Assembly: GCA_036310185.1 (NCBI GenBank)
Contig: JAXJSH010000032.1
Span: 1 to 13,187 of the forward strand
DNA from: JALENY01 sp036310185
GTDB taxonomy: Bacteria > Bacillota > Clostridia > Lachnospirales > Lachnospiraceae
Direction: 5' to 3'
DNA length: 13,187 bases
The notes under the pieces were generated by a model. That model was given only the letters and a program-made list of their open reading frames with translations. It searched no databases and was not told the origin of the DNA. A program made the translations under genes and the position numbers. Below are positions 7,024-13,187 of the stretch, in pieces (the stretch's first letter is position 1; the number at the start of each line of letters is the position of its first letter).

Positions 7024-8988
7024 CTATGATACCTTTATTTTATTGTTGATTGAAATCAGTTCAGATAATTCATCCAATTCTATAAAAGTAACTTTCTTTC
7101 CAGACAATCTTGCCAAATGCCTTAAAGTGCCTTTAAATCCCGCATCAATATACTGAGGAACTACTACCGCTATTATTTGACAGCGAGCATCCATCATTCC
7201 TTGTTCAACAAATTGACGAATGATTTCCTGTCCCTCTCCTGATGTAGATAACAATGGCTTCCTTATTTTTTCATCATCAGCAACTATTTTCTTAGGACGA
7301 TTTTCACTATTCTTTTTTATGATTCCTTTTAAATCATAAGCTTTATTTCCAACTTTTACCTCTGCAGCAACATCACCATATTCTGCACCTTTATGAGGTT
7401 GAGGACGATAACCTGGTAAAATTGTATAAAAAACTTTTGGCAGACACGCCATTCCATCATTTTGTATACATTCATCAATTTTTGCATATGAACATGTTCC
7501 AGAACCACATTTCTCATTCATATTTACAGCATAAGCTTTTACTCTCTGTGTTAATGCTATCGGATCATGTTTAAAACACTCTATTGTTGCAAATGGAATT
7601 TCAACTTCTGATTGTATATTTTCCATTTCATTCGCAATATATCCCTTATCACCTACAATGCAGATATTGTAATTTAAAGAGTAACCTTTAAAAATTTTTT
7701 GGATATTTTTGTTAATCATATTTATCAATAAATCTTTTGGAACATACCAATTCACAATCTCACAAGTATCATGACCTTCAGCGCATTTAATCCTTAATGG
7801 AGCACCACATTCACATTCTTTTATAATACCTTTACTTATTTTCAACTCCTCTCCGCATTGAGTACAATATGGAATCTCATAAGAATCACAAGTTCTACAA
7901 TATATCCTCGGAAATTTTATGAACCATTTATTATTATCCAACACCGATAATTTTTCTACCGGAATTTGGAACTCATGATTTTCTTTATCAAGCGATGATA
8001 TAACTTGCGTCAAATACCAATTCAGTTGTGTTACTTCAACTCCACTTGCCCCTGTCCATTTTATTTCTTGCCCCACTTCTTTAAAAATTTCTTCAGCAGG
8101 TTTTCCTTTCAATGCTTCAATTTCTTCTAATATAATTTTAATAGAATTTTCAGACCACTCAAACAAAACTGAAGCTGGCAGATGCTTATAAATCCCAATG
8201 CTACCATTTCTAACATTATATTTGATTGTAGCATCAATATTATCTGTAATTGCCGATATGAAACTTCCAGATGTATCAATTCTTTCAGAACGAATTCTGC
8301 CAATTTCTTCTTCCTGCTCAGGAGTAATTCCTCCAGCTCTCGACACAATAGTTTTTTCTCCACCTTTTCCCTGTAACACAATTCTGCTTATAGCCTTAGA
8401 ATTTGTACATTTATCAATGGCTGATTTTGGAGGTTTAATTTGCGTCACTGAATTTTGCAATAACGCAGCTATGTATTTTGTAATAAATGTGGTCATTTTT
8501 TCATGCTTACTAATGCATGCAAGATACGTTGAAGTCTTTCCAATCCACAAACAACCCCTATGCTGTTCCCATACACTGGCATTCTGTCCATTTTCGTCAA
8601 TGTATCCATATTCTTTACTATATACATACAGCACTTCCGTACGATCATCATATTCCTTTGTAGACAAAATTTTCAATTTTCTGAACCCAGAAATCAAATA
8701 TTCTTCTTCTGTATTTTCTAAAGAATTCACTATTTCATAATCCGAGAGCTCTAATGATGTCTGAAAATTCCATAATGTAAATGTAACTCGATCACCATAA
8801 ATATAATCATTCACGTACTGATCTATTTCTTCATCTGTAAGGACACCATACGATAATATCTTATCAATCACTGTTCCTTTTTCTTTTCCATTGACTTCTT
8901 TTTCCTCTATTCCTTTTTTTACTGCTATATCATGTAAAGCATACCAAGGTAATGTTTGTAACTTTTTAATCTTTTCTAATGTATCCAA
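7024..8988 (-). CDS. Unrecognised 654-aa zinc-binding protein with predicted C-terminal REase-like nuclease domain
   Basis: I do not recognise the family as a whole. The start is the TTG at 8988, with GGAGG 7 bases before it. Visible parts in order: residues 5-47 resemble a SAP-type DNA-binding helix pair (LPWYALHDIAVKKGI); 60-350 are unassigned; 364-409 carry CxxC (364/367), CxxC (375/378), CxC (392/394) and Cys402/His406/Cys409, likely two zinc sites; 494-515 hold four cysteines (494, 499, 507, 515), a possible further zinc or Fe-S site; 536-640 look like a restriction-endonuclease fold, with Asp539, Glu543 and Lys545 as D-x3-E-x-K in GDVAAEVKV, followed by the strand QIIAVVVP and the ending VTFIELDELSELI seen in Mrr-like proteins. 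It is the last gene of the RloA-RloB operon, 15 bases after the RloB stop, and visibly richer in A/T than its neighbours. Inference: a DNA-targeting nuclease acting with, or added to, the RloAB pair. The nuclease call rests on motif reading only. Confidence 0.85.
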   Translation of the reverse strand: MDTLEKIKKLQTLPWYALHDIAVKKGIEEKEVNGKEKGTVIDKILSYGVLTDEEIDQYVNDYIYGDRVTFTLWNFQTSLELSDYEIVNSLENTEEEYLISGFRKLKILSTKEYDDRTEVLYVYSKEYGYIDENGQNASVWEQHRGCLWIGKTSTYLACISKHEKMTTFITKYIAALLQNSVTQIKPPKSAIDKCTNSKAISRIVLQGKGGEKTIVSRAGGITPEQEEEIGRIRSERIDTSGSFISAITDNIDATIKYNVRNGSIGIYKHLPASVLFEWSENSIKIILEEIEALKGKPAEEIFKEVGQEIKWTGASGVEVTQLNWYLTQVISSLDKENHEFQIPVEKLSVLDNNKWFIKFPRIYCRTCDSYEIPYCTQCGEELKISKGIIKECECGAPLRIKCAEGHDTCEIVNWYVPKDLLINMINKNIQKIFKGYSLNYNICIVGDKGYIANEMENIQSEVEIPFATIECFKHDPIALTQRVKAYAVNMNEKCGSGTCSYAKIDECIQNDGMACLPKVFYTILPGYRPQPHKGAEYGDVAAEVKVGNKAYDLKGIIKKNSENRPKKIVADDEKIRKPLLSTSGEGQEIIRQFVEQGMMDARCQIIAVVVPQYIDAGFKGTLRHLARLSGKKVTFIELDELSELISINNKIKVS

Positions 8989-9003
8989 TAATAACCCTCC
9001 AAA

Positions 9004-9705
9004 TTAATCTATAAATTGTTCTTTCATTGTTTCCGGCAAATACTTCGCTAGTTCTTCAACCAGTTCATACACCTTCGTTCCCGGTGCAATCTCAGTCGGT
9101 GTTCTACCTTGTCCATCTTTTATGATACGTTTCGCATATCGAATCGCCAGCTTCGGATTCCCTTTGTTCATCAGAATATCGAAAATGTCTTTCATATTCT
9201 TCTGATATTTTCCAAGTCCAAGTTCTTTGAATTTGTCATTCAAGAACGTGATATACTCTGAACGATGATTATTTGCGGTGTAATAAGCAAAATGCAGAAG
9301 GAACCAGAATTCAATACATTCATTACTCCATGCAGTATGATACTGCAATTCTGGATTTTCTTTGTTCAGACTTTCAGCACGTTCCAGGACACCATTAAAG
9401 CGTTCTGATGGAAAACTGTCTTTGTCATATACACACCAAATCTGCCCCTTCTTTATTTTGTTCTTCCTTACATAATCTTCTGCCATTCCGATTACACGCA
9501 TAGTTTCTGCCTGACAAGGTTCTATTTCAATCAAAACCATATCTTTATAGACTGGGTTTTCTTCAATCAGCTTTTTGAATCCTGCAAAATACTGTGGTTC
9601 CGTCTGCTGACCCTCACAAAAGATATAATAACGATATTTCTTTAATTCCAAATGCTCCTGGCGACGTTTCTTCTTCCATTTCTCCATTCCGGCTTTTTTA
9701 GGCAT
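9004..9705 (-). CDS. RloB-like protein (AbiLii/Toprim-type putative nuclease)
   Basis: 233 residues, typical for the RloB family, which is found next to RloA-like ATPases in restriction and abortive-infection loci. The family marks are all present: CEGQQTEPQYF at 30-40, YDKDSF with Asp94 and Asp96, and SNECIEFWFLLHF at 127-139. The first Glu plus the D-x-D pair resemble the metal-binding residues of Toprim folds, so a nuclease role is likely but unproven. The N-terminus is strongly basic (KWKKKRRQ), fitting nucleic-acid contact. The ATG at 9705 lies inside the end of the ATPase gene (8-base overlap) with GGGGG 7 bases before it, which implies translational coupling and a joint complex. Confidence 0.9.
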   Translation of the reverse strand: MPKKAGMEKWKKKRRQEHLELKKYRYYIFCEGQQTEPQYFAGFKKLIEENPVYKDMVLIEIEPCQAETMRVIGMAEDYVRKNKIKKGQIWCVYDKDSFPSERFNGVLERAESLNKENPELQYHTAWSNECIEFWFLLHFAYYTANNHRSEYITFLNDKFKELGLGKYQKNMKDIFDILMNKGNPKLAIRYAKRIIKDGQGRTPTEIAPGTKVYELVEELAKYLPETMKEQFID

Positions 9706-10921
9706 TGACTTTCCCCCAATCTATAATTCTTCTGAGGTATGGATCAGCGCCATACTTACCTTCAAGATACTGTTTGTCAAATTTTGCGTCCTTTCGAACA
9801 GACTCTCCCTTATCATTCTTAAATTCCACAAGAGAATATAACTTAGAATTCTGCGCATTTCCTTTCGCTACGAACCAGATTTCATCTCTGCGGAAAACTT
9901 CACTGTTCATTGTAGACAAATCATGAGAAGTAAAGATTAACTGCGCTTTCTTCTTATTGATACTCATGTCATTGAACATCATGATAATATGGCGCAACAA
10001 TACCGGATGAATTTTGGCATCCAATTCATCAATTACAAGAACTGTTCCTGTCAACAGACTTGCTGCGATAAATGGCATCAAACCAAACAGTTTTTTTGTT
10101 CCACTGGATTCTTCCAATAAATTCAATTCTGTTTCGTATCCATCAACCAGATGTTTTGTGTATACGTCGATTCTGTCATTTTCATCTTCAACTACACGAA
10201 AATCCACAATGTCTAAATCCATTTCCTGAATCATATCTAACATTAACTGCTTCACATCATCTGAATTTGATACTGCCATACGAAGTTCTTCAATCGGATT
10301 ACCATAATTAAGAAAATCAATTCCGTACTCAAACCATTCCAAAACATCTTTTACCACTTCATTCTTTTTGTATGTGATTCCAAGATACGATAACAATGGT
10401 AATGTTGCTGATAACTCGTCGCTGATCTTTAATTTTGCAAATACACCTTTTAACACGATTTCTTCATCACGTTCAAAAAGTGCAGATCTTCTTCCTGTGT
10501 CTAACTTCACACGATCAAGACTTTCATATACAACCACATCTCGTTTCACATGCAAAATATATCTGTATTCCGCTGTTTCTGTACGGAAAAAGATTTCAAA
10601 TTCTGTCGGTTCATTTTTTGTTTCTTCTGAGAACGCAAATGGTTCGATGATTAATTTCTTCTGAAGAAATACACGTTCATCATTATCTGTAGTTGCGTAT
10701 AATGGACGAAGAACTTTTGCTGCTAATGTATGCATTGCTTCTAATACATTTGATTTTCCTCCACCATTTGGTCCATATATAGCAGAAACAGGTAAATACT
10801 GTTCCCCGTCTTTATCTTTAATTATTTTGTCTTCATGTTCAGAAATAGCCGCAGCCTGCATATCAAAAGTTACTTCATCTCGAATGCTCTTATAATTTTT
10901 GACTGTAAATTGGCATAACAT
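9698..10921 (-). CDS. RloA-like AAA/ABC-type ATPase (AAA_15/AAA_21; AbiLi-like)
   Basis: 407 residues from the ATG at 10921, which has GGAGG 8 bases upstream; an in-frame ATG 5 codons earlier overlaps this site and is unlikely. It begins with the FTVKNYKSI strand usual for SMC/OLD-like ATPases. The Walker A motif is GPNGGGKSN (50-58), a signature-like ESSGTKK is at 271-277, Walker B is VLVIDELD (294-301), and the switch histidine is in FTSHD (330-334). The C-terminal FDKQYLEGKYGADPY is typical for RloA-like proteins. A membrane or secretion signal is absent. Known relatives act with RloB in phage defence, probably as sensor and motor that license the partner nuclease; the trigger here is unknown. 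It is the first gene of the three-gene cargo operon. Confidence 0.92.
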   Translation of the reverse strand: MLCQFTVKNYKSIRDEVTFDMQAAAISEHEDKIIKDKDGEQYLPVSAIYGPNGGGKSNVLEAMHTLAAKVLRPLYATTDNDERVFLQKKLIIEPFAFSEETKNEPTEFEIFFRTETAEYRYILHVKRDVVVYESLDRVKLDTGRRSALFERDEEIVLKGVFAKLKISDELSATLPLLSYLGITYKKNEVVKDVLEWFEYGIDFLNYGNPIEELRMAVSNSDDVKQLMLDMIQEMDLDIVDFRVVEDENDRIDVYTKHLVDGYETELNLLEESSGTKKLFGLMPFIAASLLTGTVLVIDELDAKIHPVLLRHIIMMFNDMSINKKKAQLIFTSHDLSTMNSEVFRRDEIWFVAKGNAQNSKLYSLVEFKNDKGESVRKDAKFDKQYLEGKYGADPYLRRIIDWGKVNA

Positions 10922-10958
10922 AACAGTTACCTCCATTTCATATTCCTTTTCACTCTCT

Positions 10959-10986
10959 ATTATACCCTGTTTTTGAATTTTGTAAA
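10959..10986 (-). promoter_or_regulatory. Promoter of the RloA-RloB-nuclease operon
   Basis: TTTACA (10981-10986), 16-base spacer, TATAAT (10959-10964) on the minus strand. It gives a leader of about 30 bases to the ATG at 10921. The operon can therefore be transcribed independently of the replication module. Confidence 0.8.
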
Positions 10987-10993
10987 CAGATTA

Positions 10994-11031
10994 TGAGATA
11001 TTATCTCAAATATTACTTTGAAATTTTCAAA
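10994..11031. promoter_or_regulatory. Two 15-bp perfect dyads upstream of the cargo promoter
   Basis: TGAGATA-T-TATCTCA (10994-11008) and TTTGAAA-T-TTTCAAA (11017-11031) are perfect inverted repeats with 7-base arms around a single T. They are centred 23 bases apart, about two helical turns, directly upstream of the -35 box of the cargo operon. This is the layout of an operator for a dimeric regulator. The second may simply be A/T-rich chance, and it overlaps the U tract of the terminator next to it. Confidence 0.45.
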
Positions 11032-11075
11032 AATTAAAATTAGAGCACCCAGAATATGTACTACGCCGAGTGCCC
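11031..11075 (-). terminator. Intrinsic terminator of the small gene
   Basis: On the minus strand GGGCACTC (11068-11075) pairs with GGGTGCTC (11043-11050), 8 pairs with two G-U, and TAATTTTAATTT follows. The 5' arm lies inside the last codons of the 58-aa gene. It insulates the cargo promoter from transcription arriving from the replication module. Confidence 0.6.
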
Positions 11076-11237
11076 CACATCACATTCACTGTCCTCAGGA
11101 AGCTGCTCCGCAGCCTCCTGAACAGCCATTTCAACCTTTTTAGTATTAGCTTCAATAAAAACTTTAAGCAGAATATCAGCGGTTACTTCCGCTGTATTCG
11201 GATTATGAAATCGATAATTTAACTTCTGTTTTTTCAC
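11061..11237 (-). CDS. Small hypothetical protein, 58 aa
   Basis: I do not recognise a named family. The product starts MKKQKLNYRFHNPNTAEVTA and continues as an amphipathic helix rich in Ala, Glu and Lys, ending in an acidic, Cys-containing tail (EDSECDVGHSA). The start is a GTG at 11237 with AAGGAGG about 13 bases upstream. The TGA of the preceding open segment (11234-11308) overlaps it as GTGA, a common sign of translational coupling. The composition and codon use look genuinely coding. Similar small proteins are common near the replication genes of integrative elements; the function is unknown. Confidence 0.65.
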   Translation of the reverse strand: MKKQKLNYRFHNPNTAEVTADILLKVFIEANTKKVEMAVQEAAEQLPEDSECDVGHSA

Positions 11238-11316
11238 AGCGGAGCATCCACCTCCTTCTTCTCGTTTTGCCTTTGTCCAATACTATGAAAATCTTCCTTG
11301 AAATAGTCCTAAAATT

Positions 11317-11403
11317 CTAAACCTCCATCAAGTTAAAGTACGAGCCGGTCAAAGGGATTTTCCCTGTAAACCAGCCTTGTAAACAAACTTCTAAAAATTT
11401 CAT
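11317..11403 (-). CDS. Possible 28-aa leader or degraded small ORF
   Basis: ATG at 11403 with no good ribosome binding site; the product starts MKFLEVCLQGWFTGKIPLTG. Its last codons contain GGAGG. A second open segment without a start (11234-11308, ending NEKKEVDAPL) follows in another frame and runs into the 58-aa gene. The two may be pieces of one decayed small gene. The candidate origin repeats fall inside it, which argues against a conserved protein here. Confidence 0.25.
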   Translation of the reverse strand: MKFLEVCLQGWFTGKIPLTGSYFNLMEV

Positions 11404-11537
11404 TTTTTCTTTATTCACTGTTTTCTTATCTAATACAAAATTACTTCTACTTATTCGTTTACCGGTTTACAAACCTTGAAAAATATAGATAGGAAAAGCT
11501 TTGTTCTTGCAAACAAAACGGCAACTACGGCAAACCA
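11365..11537. other. Candidate replication origin: repeated TGTAAAC motifs around an A/T-rich stretch
   Basis: Copies of YGYAAAC or GGYAAAC lie at 11365, 11378, 11508 and 11529 on the plus strand and at 11463-11457 and 11471-11465 on the minus strand. The stretch 11385-11456 between the first two groups is almost all A and T. It sits directly 3' of the VapE-type ATPase gene. Satellite islands such as SaPIs are known to have their origin 3' of rep, with short iterons on both sides of an A/T-rich core. An imperfect stem-loop (about 11344-11375) adjoins it. This is inference from layout. Confidence 0.4.
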
Positions 11538-11549
11538 AGCAGCCGTTTT
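11515..11549 (-). terminator. Terminator of the VapE gene
   Basis: AAAACGGC (11542-11549) pairs with GCCGTTTT (11515-11522) on the minus strand, beginning inside the TAA stop codon. The 19-base loop is long and the T-run that follows is short, so efficiency may be modest. Confidence 0.55.
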
Positions 11550-12933
11550 AGCTGAACGGAAGCTCCATCTGCTCTGCTTCTTTCTCGCTAGTCGTATGCC
11601 ATTCATTTTCATCTTTTGAGTTTTTTTCATCTCGTTTACAATTCTGGTTTACACATATCCACGAACGTTGTGTTCCGTAATCTGCAAATCTTGTTGTCGG
11701 ACCGGGTACCCAACCCACAACAGAAGTATTCATAATCTCACAGATTCGATCTGTATCACTTTTCTTTGGTTTCACATAAGGATTATCCAGAGCCTCTTTA
11801 AAAATCATCAATGAACATACTCTCTTATCCTCATGTTCATTCAGCCATGCCTGTATAACTCCTGCATCCGTATCTTCCGCCATAAACTCTAAGCGGTATT
11901 TATCCAGTTCCATCTCAATCTCTTTGGAAAATGCCAGTTTAAAGTCCCCACTGCGATATATCTCCATAGCTTCTGCCCAAACCTGTGCTATGTAATCTCT
12001 GGATTCTTCTTCATTGTCCAAAATGTGAACTTCCATCTCGGAACGATTAGCCTGAACGGGAATAAATCGTCGATTCCCAGTCCTGTCAAATGGAAGAAAT
12101 TTCTTTTTATTAGAAGTACCGCCAAACACACACTGTCTCGGACGATCTACTGCACGAAGTGCATACAAATCTTTGTAAGTTTCCTTCTGCCTGCTCAAAA
12201 AACTTTTTGTTTCTTCGATACTCTTTGCTCTGGCAGTTGCAACCATTTCCGACAATTCCACCATCCAATGACCACGCAGTCTGCGGTAGATATTTTCATC
12301 GTCCAGCTTCTTGATATCATCGGTAAACCAATCATCGTTAATAGACAGCACTCGAAAAAATGTAGATTTTCCAATCCCTTGTCCACCGACAATACAGAGC
12401 ATATATTCAAACTTAATACCAGGAGTAAATACTCTGGAAATCGCTCCCAAAAGGAACATCTTCATGCTTTCATAAGTCAAATCATTAACTGGTGCACCTA
12501 AGAAACGATGCAGTACATATCGGATGCGCTCCTCGCCATCCCATTTCAACCCATTCAGATAATCCCTGATTGGATGATATTTATGACGGTCTGCCACATG
12601 TTCTATGCTTTTTTGCACCACTTTATCAATGGTAATTCCGTAGGTTTCTTCCAGATACATCATAATATAATTCATATCCATATCGTTGATTGCAGGACTT
12701 TCCTTCTTCCACCATAGTTCTTTTACAATATCGACCTGCCCCGTCAGAATGTTGTATTGGAATGCCTCTTTTAGAAGCGGATCATGCTCCAAAATAATCT
12801 TGCAATTATGCCGATTGTTTTTCACCGCCCCTTTCTGCGTATATTCCAGCATCTCCTGAATTTCTTTTACCGTCAGTTTCGGTTCCATCACATCCATAAC
12901 TTCCAACAGCTTCTGCTGTTCCATCGCTGTCAT
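11548..12933 (-). CDS. VapE/VirE-type P-loop ATPase (putative element replication helicase)
   Basis: Cytosolic ATPase of the virulence-associated protein E family, the replication ATPase of many phage satellites and integrated plasmids. Numbering from the TTG at 12954, Walker A is GGQGIGKST (190-198), the Walker B region HWMVELSE (229-236), a motif-C-like CVFGGTSN (275-282) and an arginine-bearing DRTGNRRF (290-297). These are arranged as in superfamily 3-like helicases. The alpha-helical N-terminal 120 residues carry no primase motif. Many relatives are fused to an N-terminal primase-polymerase, and this one is not. I prefer the ATG at 12933 (AAGGA 9 bases before) over the TTG at 12954. The last residues end QMELPFS. 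It probably unwinds the element's origin, which may lie just 3' of the gene. A separate primase would be expected upstream, beyond the window. Confidence 0.9.
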   Translation of the reverse strand: MTAMEQQKLLEVMDVMEPKLTVKEIQEMLEYTQKGAVKNNRHNCKIILEHDPLLKEAFQYNILTGQVDIVKELWWKKESPAINDMDMNYIMMYLEETYGITIDKVVQKSIEHVADRHKYHPIRDYLNGLKWDGEERIRYVLHRFLGAPVNDLTYESMKMFLLGAISRVFTPGIKFEYMLCIVGGQGIGKSTFFRVLSINDDWFTDDIKKLDDENIYRRLRGHWMVELSEMVATARAKSIEETKSFLSRQKETYKDLYALRAVDRPRQCVFGGTSNKKKFLPFDRTGNRRFIPVQANRSEMEVHILDNEEESRDYIAQVWAEAMEIYRSGDFKLAFSKEIEMELDKYRLEFMAEDTDAGVIQAWLNEHEDKRVCSLMIFKEALDNPYVKPKKSDTDRICEIMNTSVVGWVPGPTTRFADYGTQRSWICVNQNCKRDEKNSKDENEWHTTSEKEAEQMELPFS

Positions 12934-13108
12934 ATTCTTTAATCCTTCGTTCAATCTCCATCACCTTCCTTCCCTTTTCGGTTATCACTTTCACTTGTTC
13001 TTCTGCTTCTCCAAACAGCAAGACATCTAGCAGATACTCTATATGTTGTAAATCGTAACTTTCTACGCTTCTTTTTTCTTCATTTTTACGCAAATTAAAA
13101 GAAGGCAC
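12806..13108 (-). CDS. Small hypothetical ORF overlapping the VapE gene
   Basis: The first half (about 52 codons, before the VapE start) looks protein-like and acidic (VESYDLQHIEYLLDVLLFGE then EIERRIKEY). The second half, which overlaps the VapE gene in another frame for about 130 bases, is Gly/Ser/Asp-rich and looks like a read-through shadow. The only upstream start is a GTG at 13108, inside an inverted repeat and without a ribosome binding site. It may be an N-terminal segment once fused to the VapE protein and separated by a frameshift near 12935, or a short independent gene. Low confidence. Confidence 0.3.
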   Translation of the reverse strand: MPSFNLRKNEEKRSVESYDLQHIEYLLDVLLFGEAEEQVKVITEKGRKVMEIERRIKEYDSDGTAEAVGSYGCDGTETDGKRNSGDAGIYAERGGEKQSA

Positions 13109-13162
13109 AGTATAAATTATTCTGATGTATTATCCGTCAGATTGTTTTATCCTGTACCTTCT
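13100..13162. repeat. Long imperfect inverted repeat upstream of the replication gene
   Basis: Arms 13100-13125 and 13137-13162 match as inverted copies at 21 of 26 positions, with an 11-base centre; the outer 11 bases (AGAAGGYACAG) differ at one position. On the minus strand TTTTAATTT follows, so it may terminate transcription from genes to the right. It could also be an operator or nicking-type structure. The remaining bases to the window end hold a TATAAT (minus strand, near 13170) but no gene. Confidence 0.6.
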
Positions 13163-13187
13163 GTTATTATAGTCAAGTTACTATTAA

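Noticed and set aside
8198..8740. 180-codon open frame on the plus strand opposite the 654-aa gene
   Set aside because: Antisense shadow in A/T-rich sequence; hydrophobic and Ser/Phe-rich, with no family features.
12025..12501. 158-codon plus-strand open frame opposite the VapE gene
   Set aside because: Antisense to the conserved ATPase domain and without coding features.
1..13187. tRNA or rRNA genes
   Set aside because: No cloverleaf with a T-loop GTTCRANNC-type arm or rRNA-like sequence was noticed on either strand by eye.

Overview
The window looks like a piece of a Clostridia (Lachnospiraceae-type gut Firmicute) chromosome. The protein sequences, the moderate-to-low GC content, the AGGAGG-type ribosome binding sites and the TTGTAA/TATAAT-type promoters all fit this; no finer placement is possible without a database search. 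Every gene I accept is on the minus strand, so transcription runs from the right end of the window towards the left.

Left part (about 1-5200) is ordinary chromosome: GMP synthase (guaA, complete, with a clean promoter), a MATE-family efflux transporter, and a 507-residue response regulator with an AraC-type DNA-binding domain (YesN-like layout). The 375-base gap between regulator and transporter holds an array of about a dozen 12-13 bp tandem repeats (core GATGTC, eight exact copies). Similar isolated motifs sit around the regulator's own promoter, which suggests one regulon covering regulator and transporter.

Right part (about 5200-13187) is an integrated mobile element whose right end lies outside the window. 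Its left border carries a large serine recombinase (533 aa) whose 3' end overlaps, in another frame, a 62-codon segment that I read as the left-over C-terminal tail of a different gene, probably another serine recombinase. Further right are a VapE/VirE-type superfamily-3-like ATPase (replication module) and, just 3' of it, six short repeats (TGTAAAC type) around a very A/T-rich stretch, which resembles the replication origins of phage satellites of the SaPI type. A 58-aa conserved-looking small protein follows.

The cargo between replication module and recombinase is a compact operon with its own promoter and terminator: an RloA-like AAA/ABC ATPase, an RloB-like Toprim-type protein overlapping it by 8 bases, and, 15 bases further on, an unrecognised 654-aa protein. 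That last protein has a SAP-like N-terminus, a nine-ligand Cys/His zinc-ribbon block, a second four-Cys cluster and a C-terminal D-x3-E-x-K restriction-endonuclease-like core. RloA/RloB pairs are known or suspected phage-defence modules (the lactococcal AbiL abortive-infection pair is of this type, from memory). The extra predicted nuclease makes this a candidate three-gene defence system and is the most interesting thing in the window.
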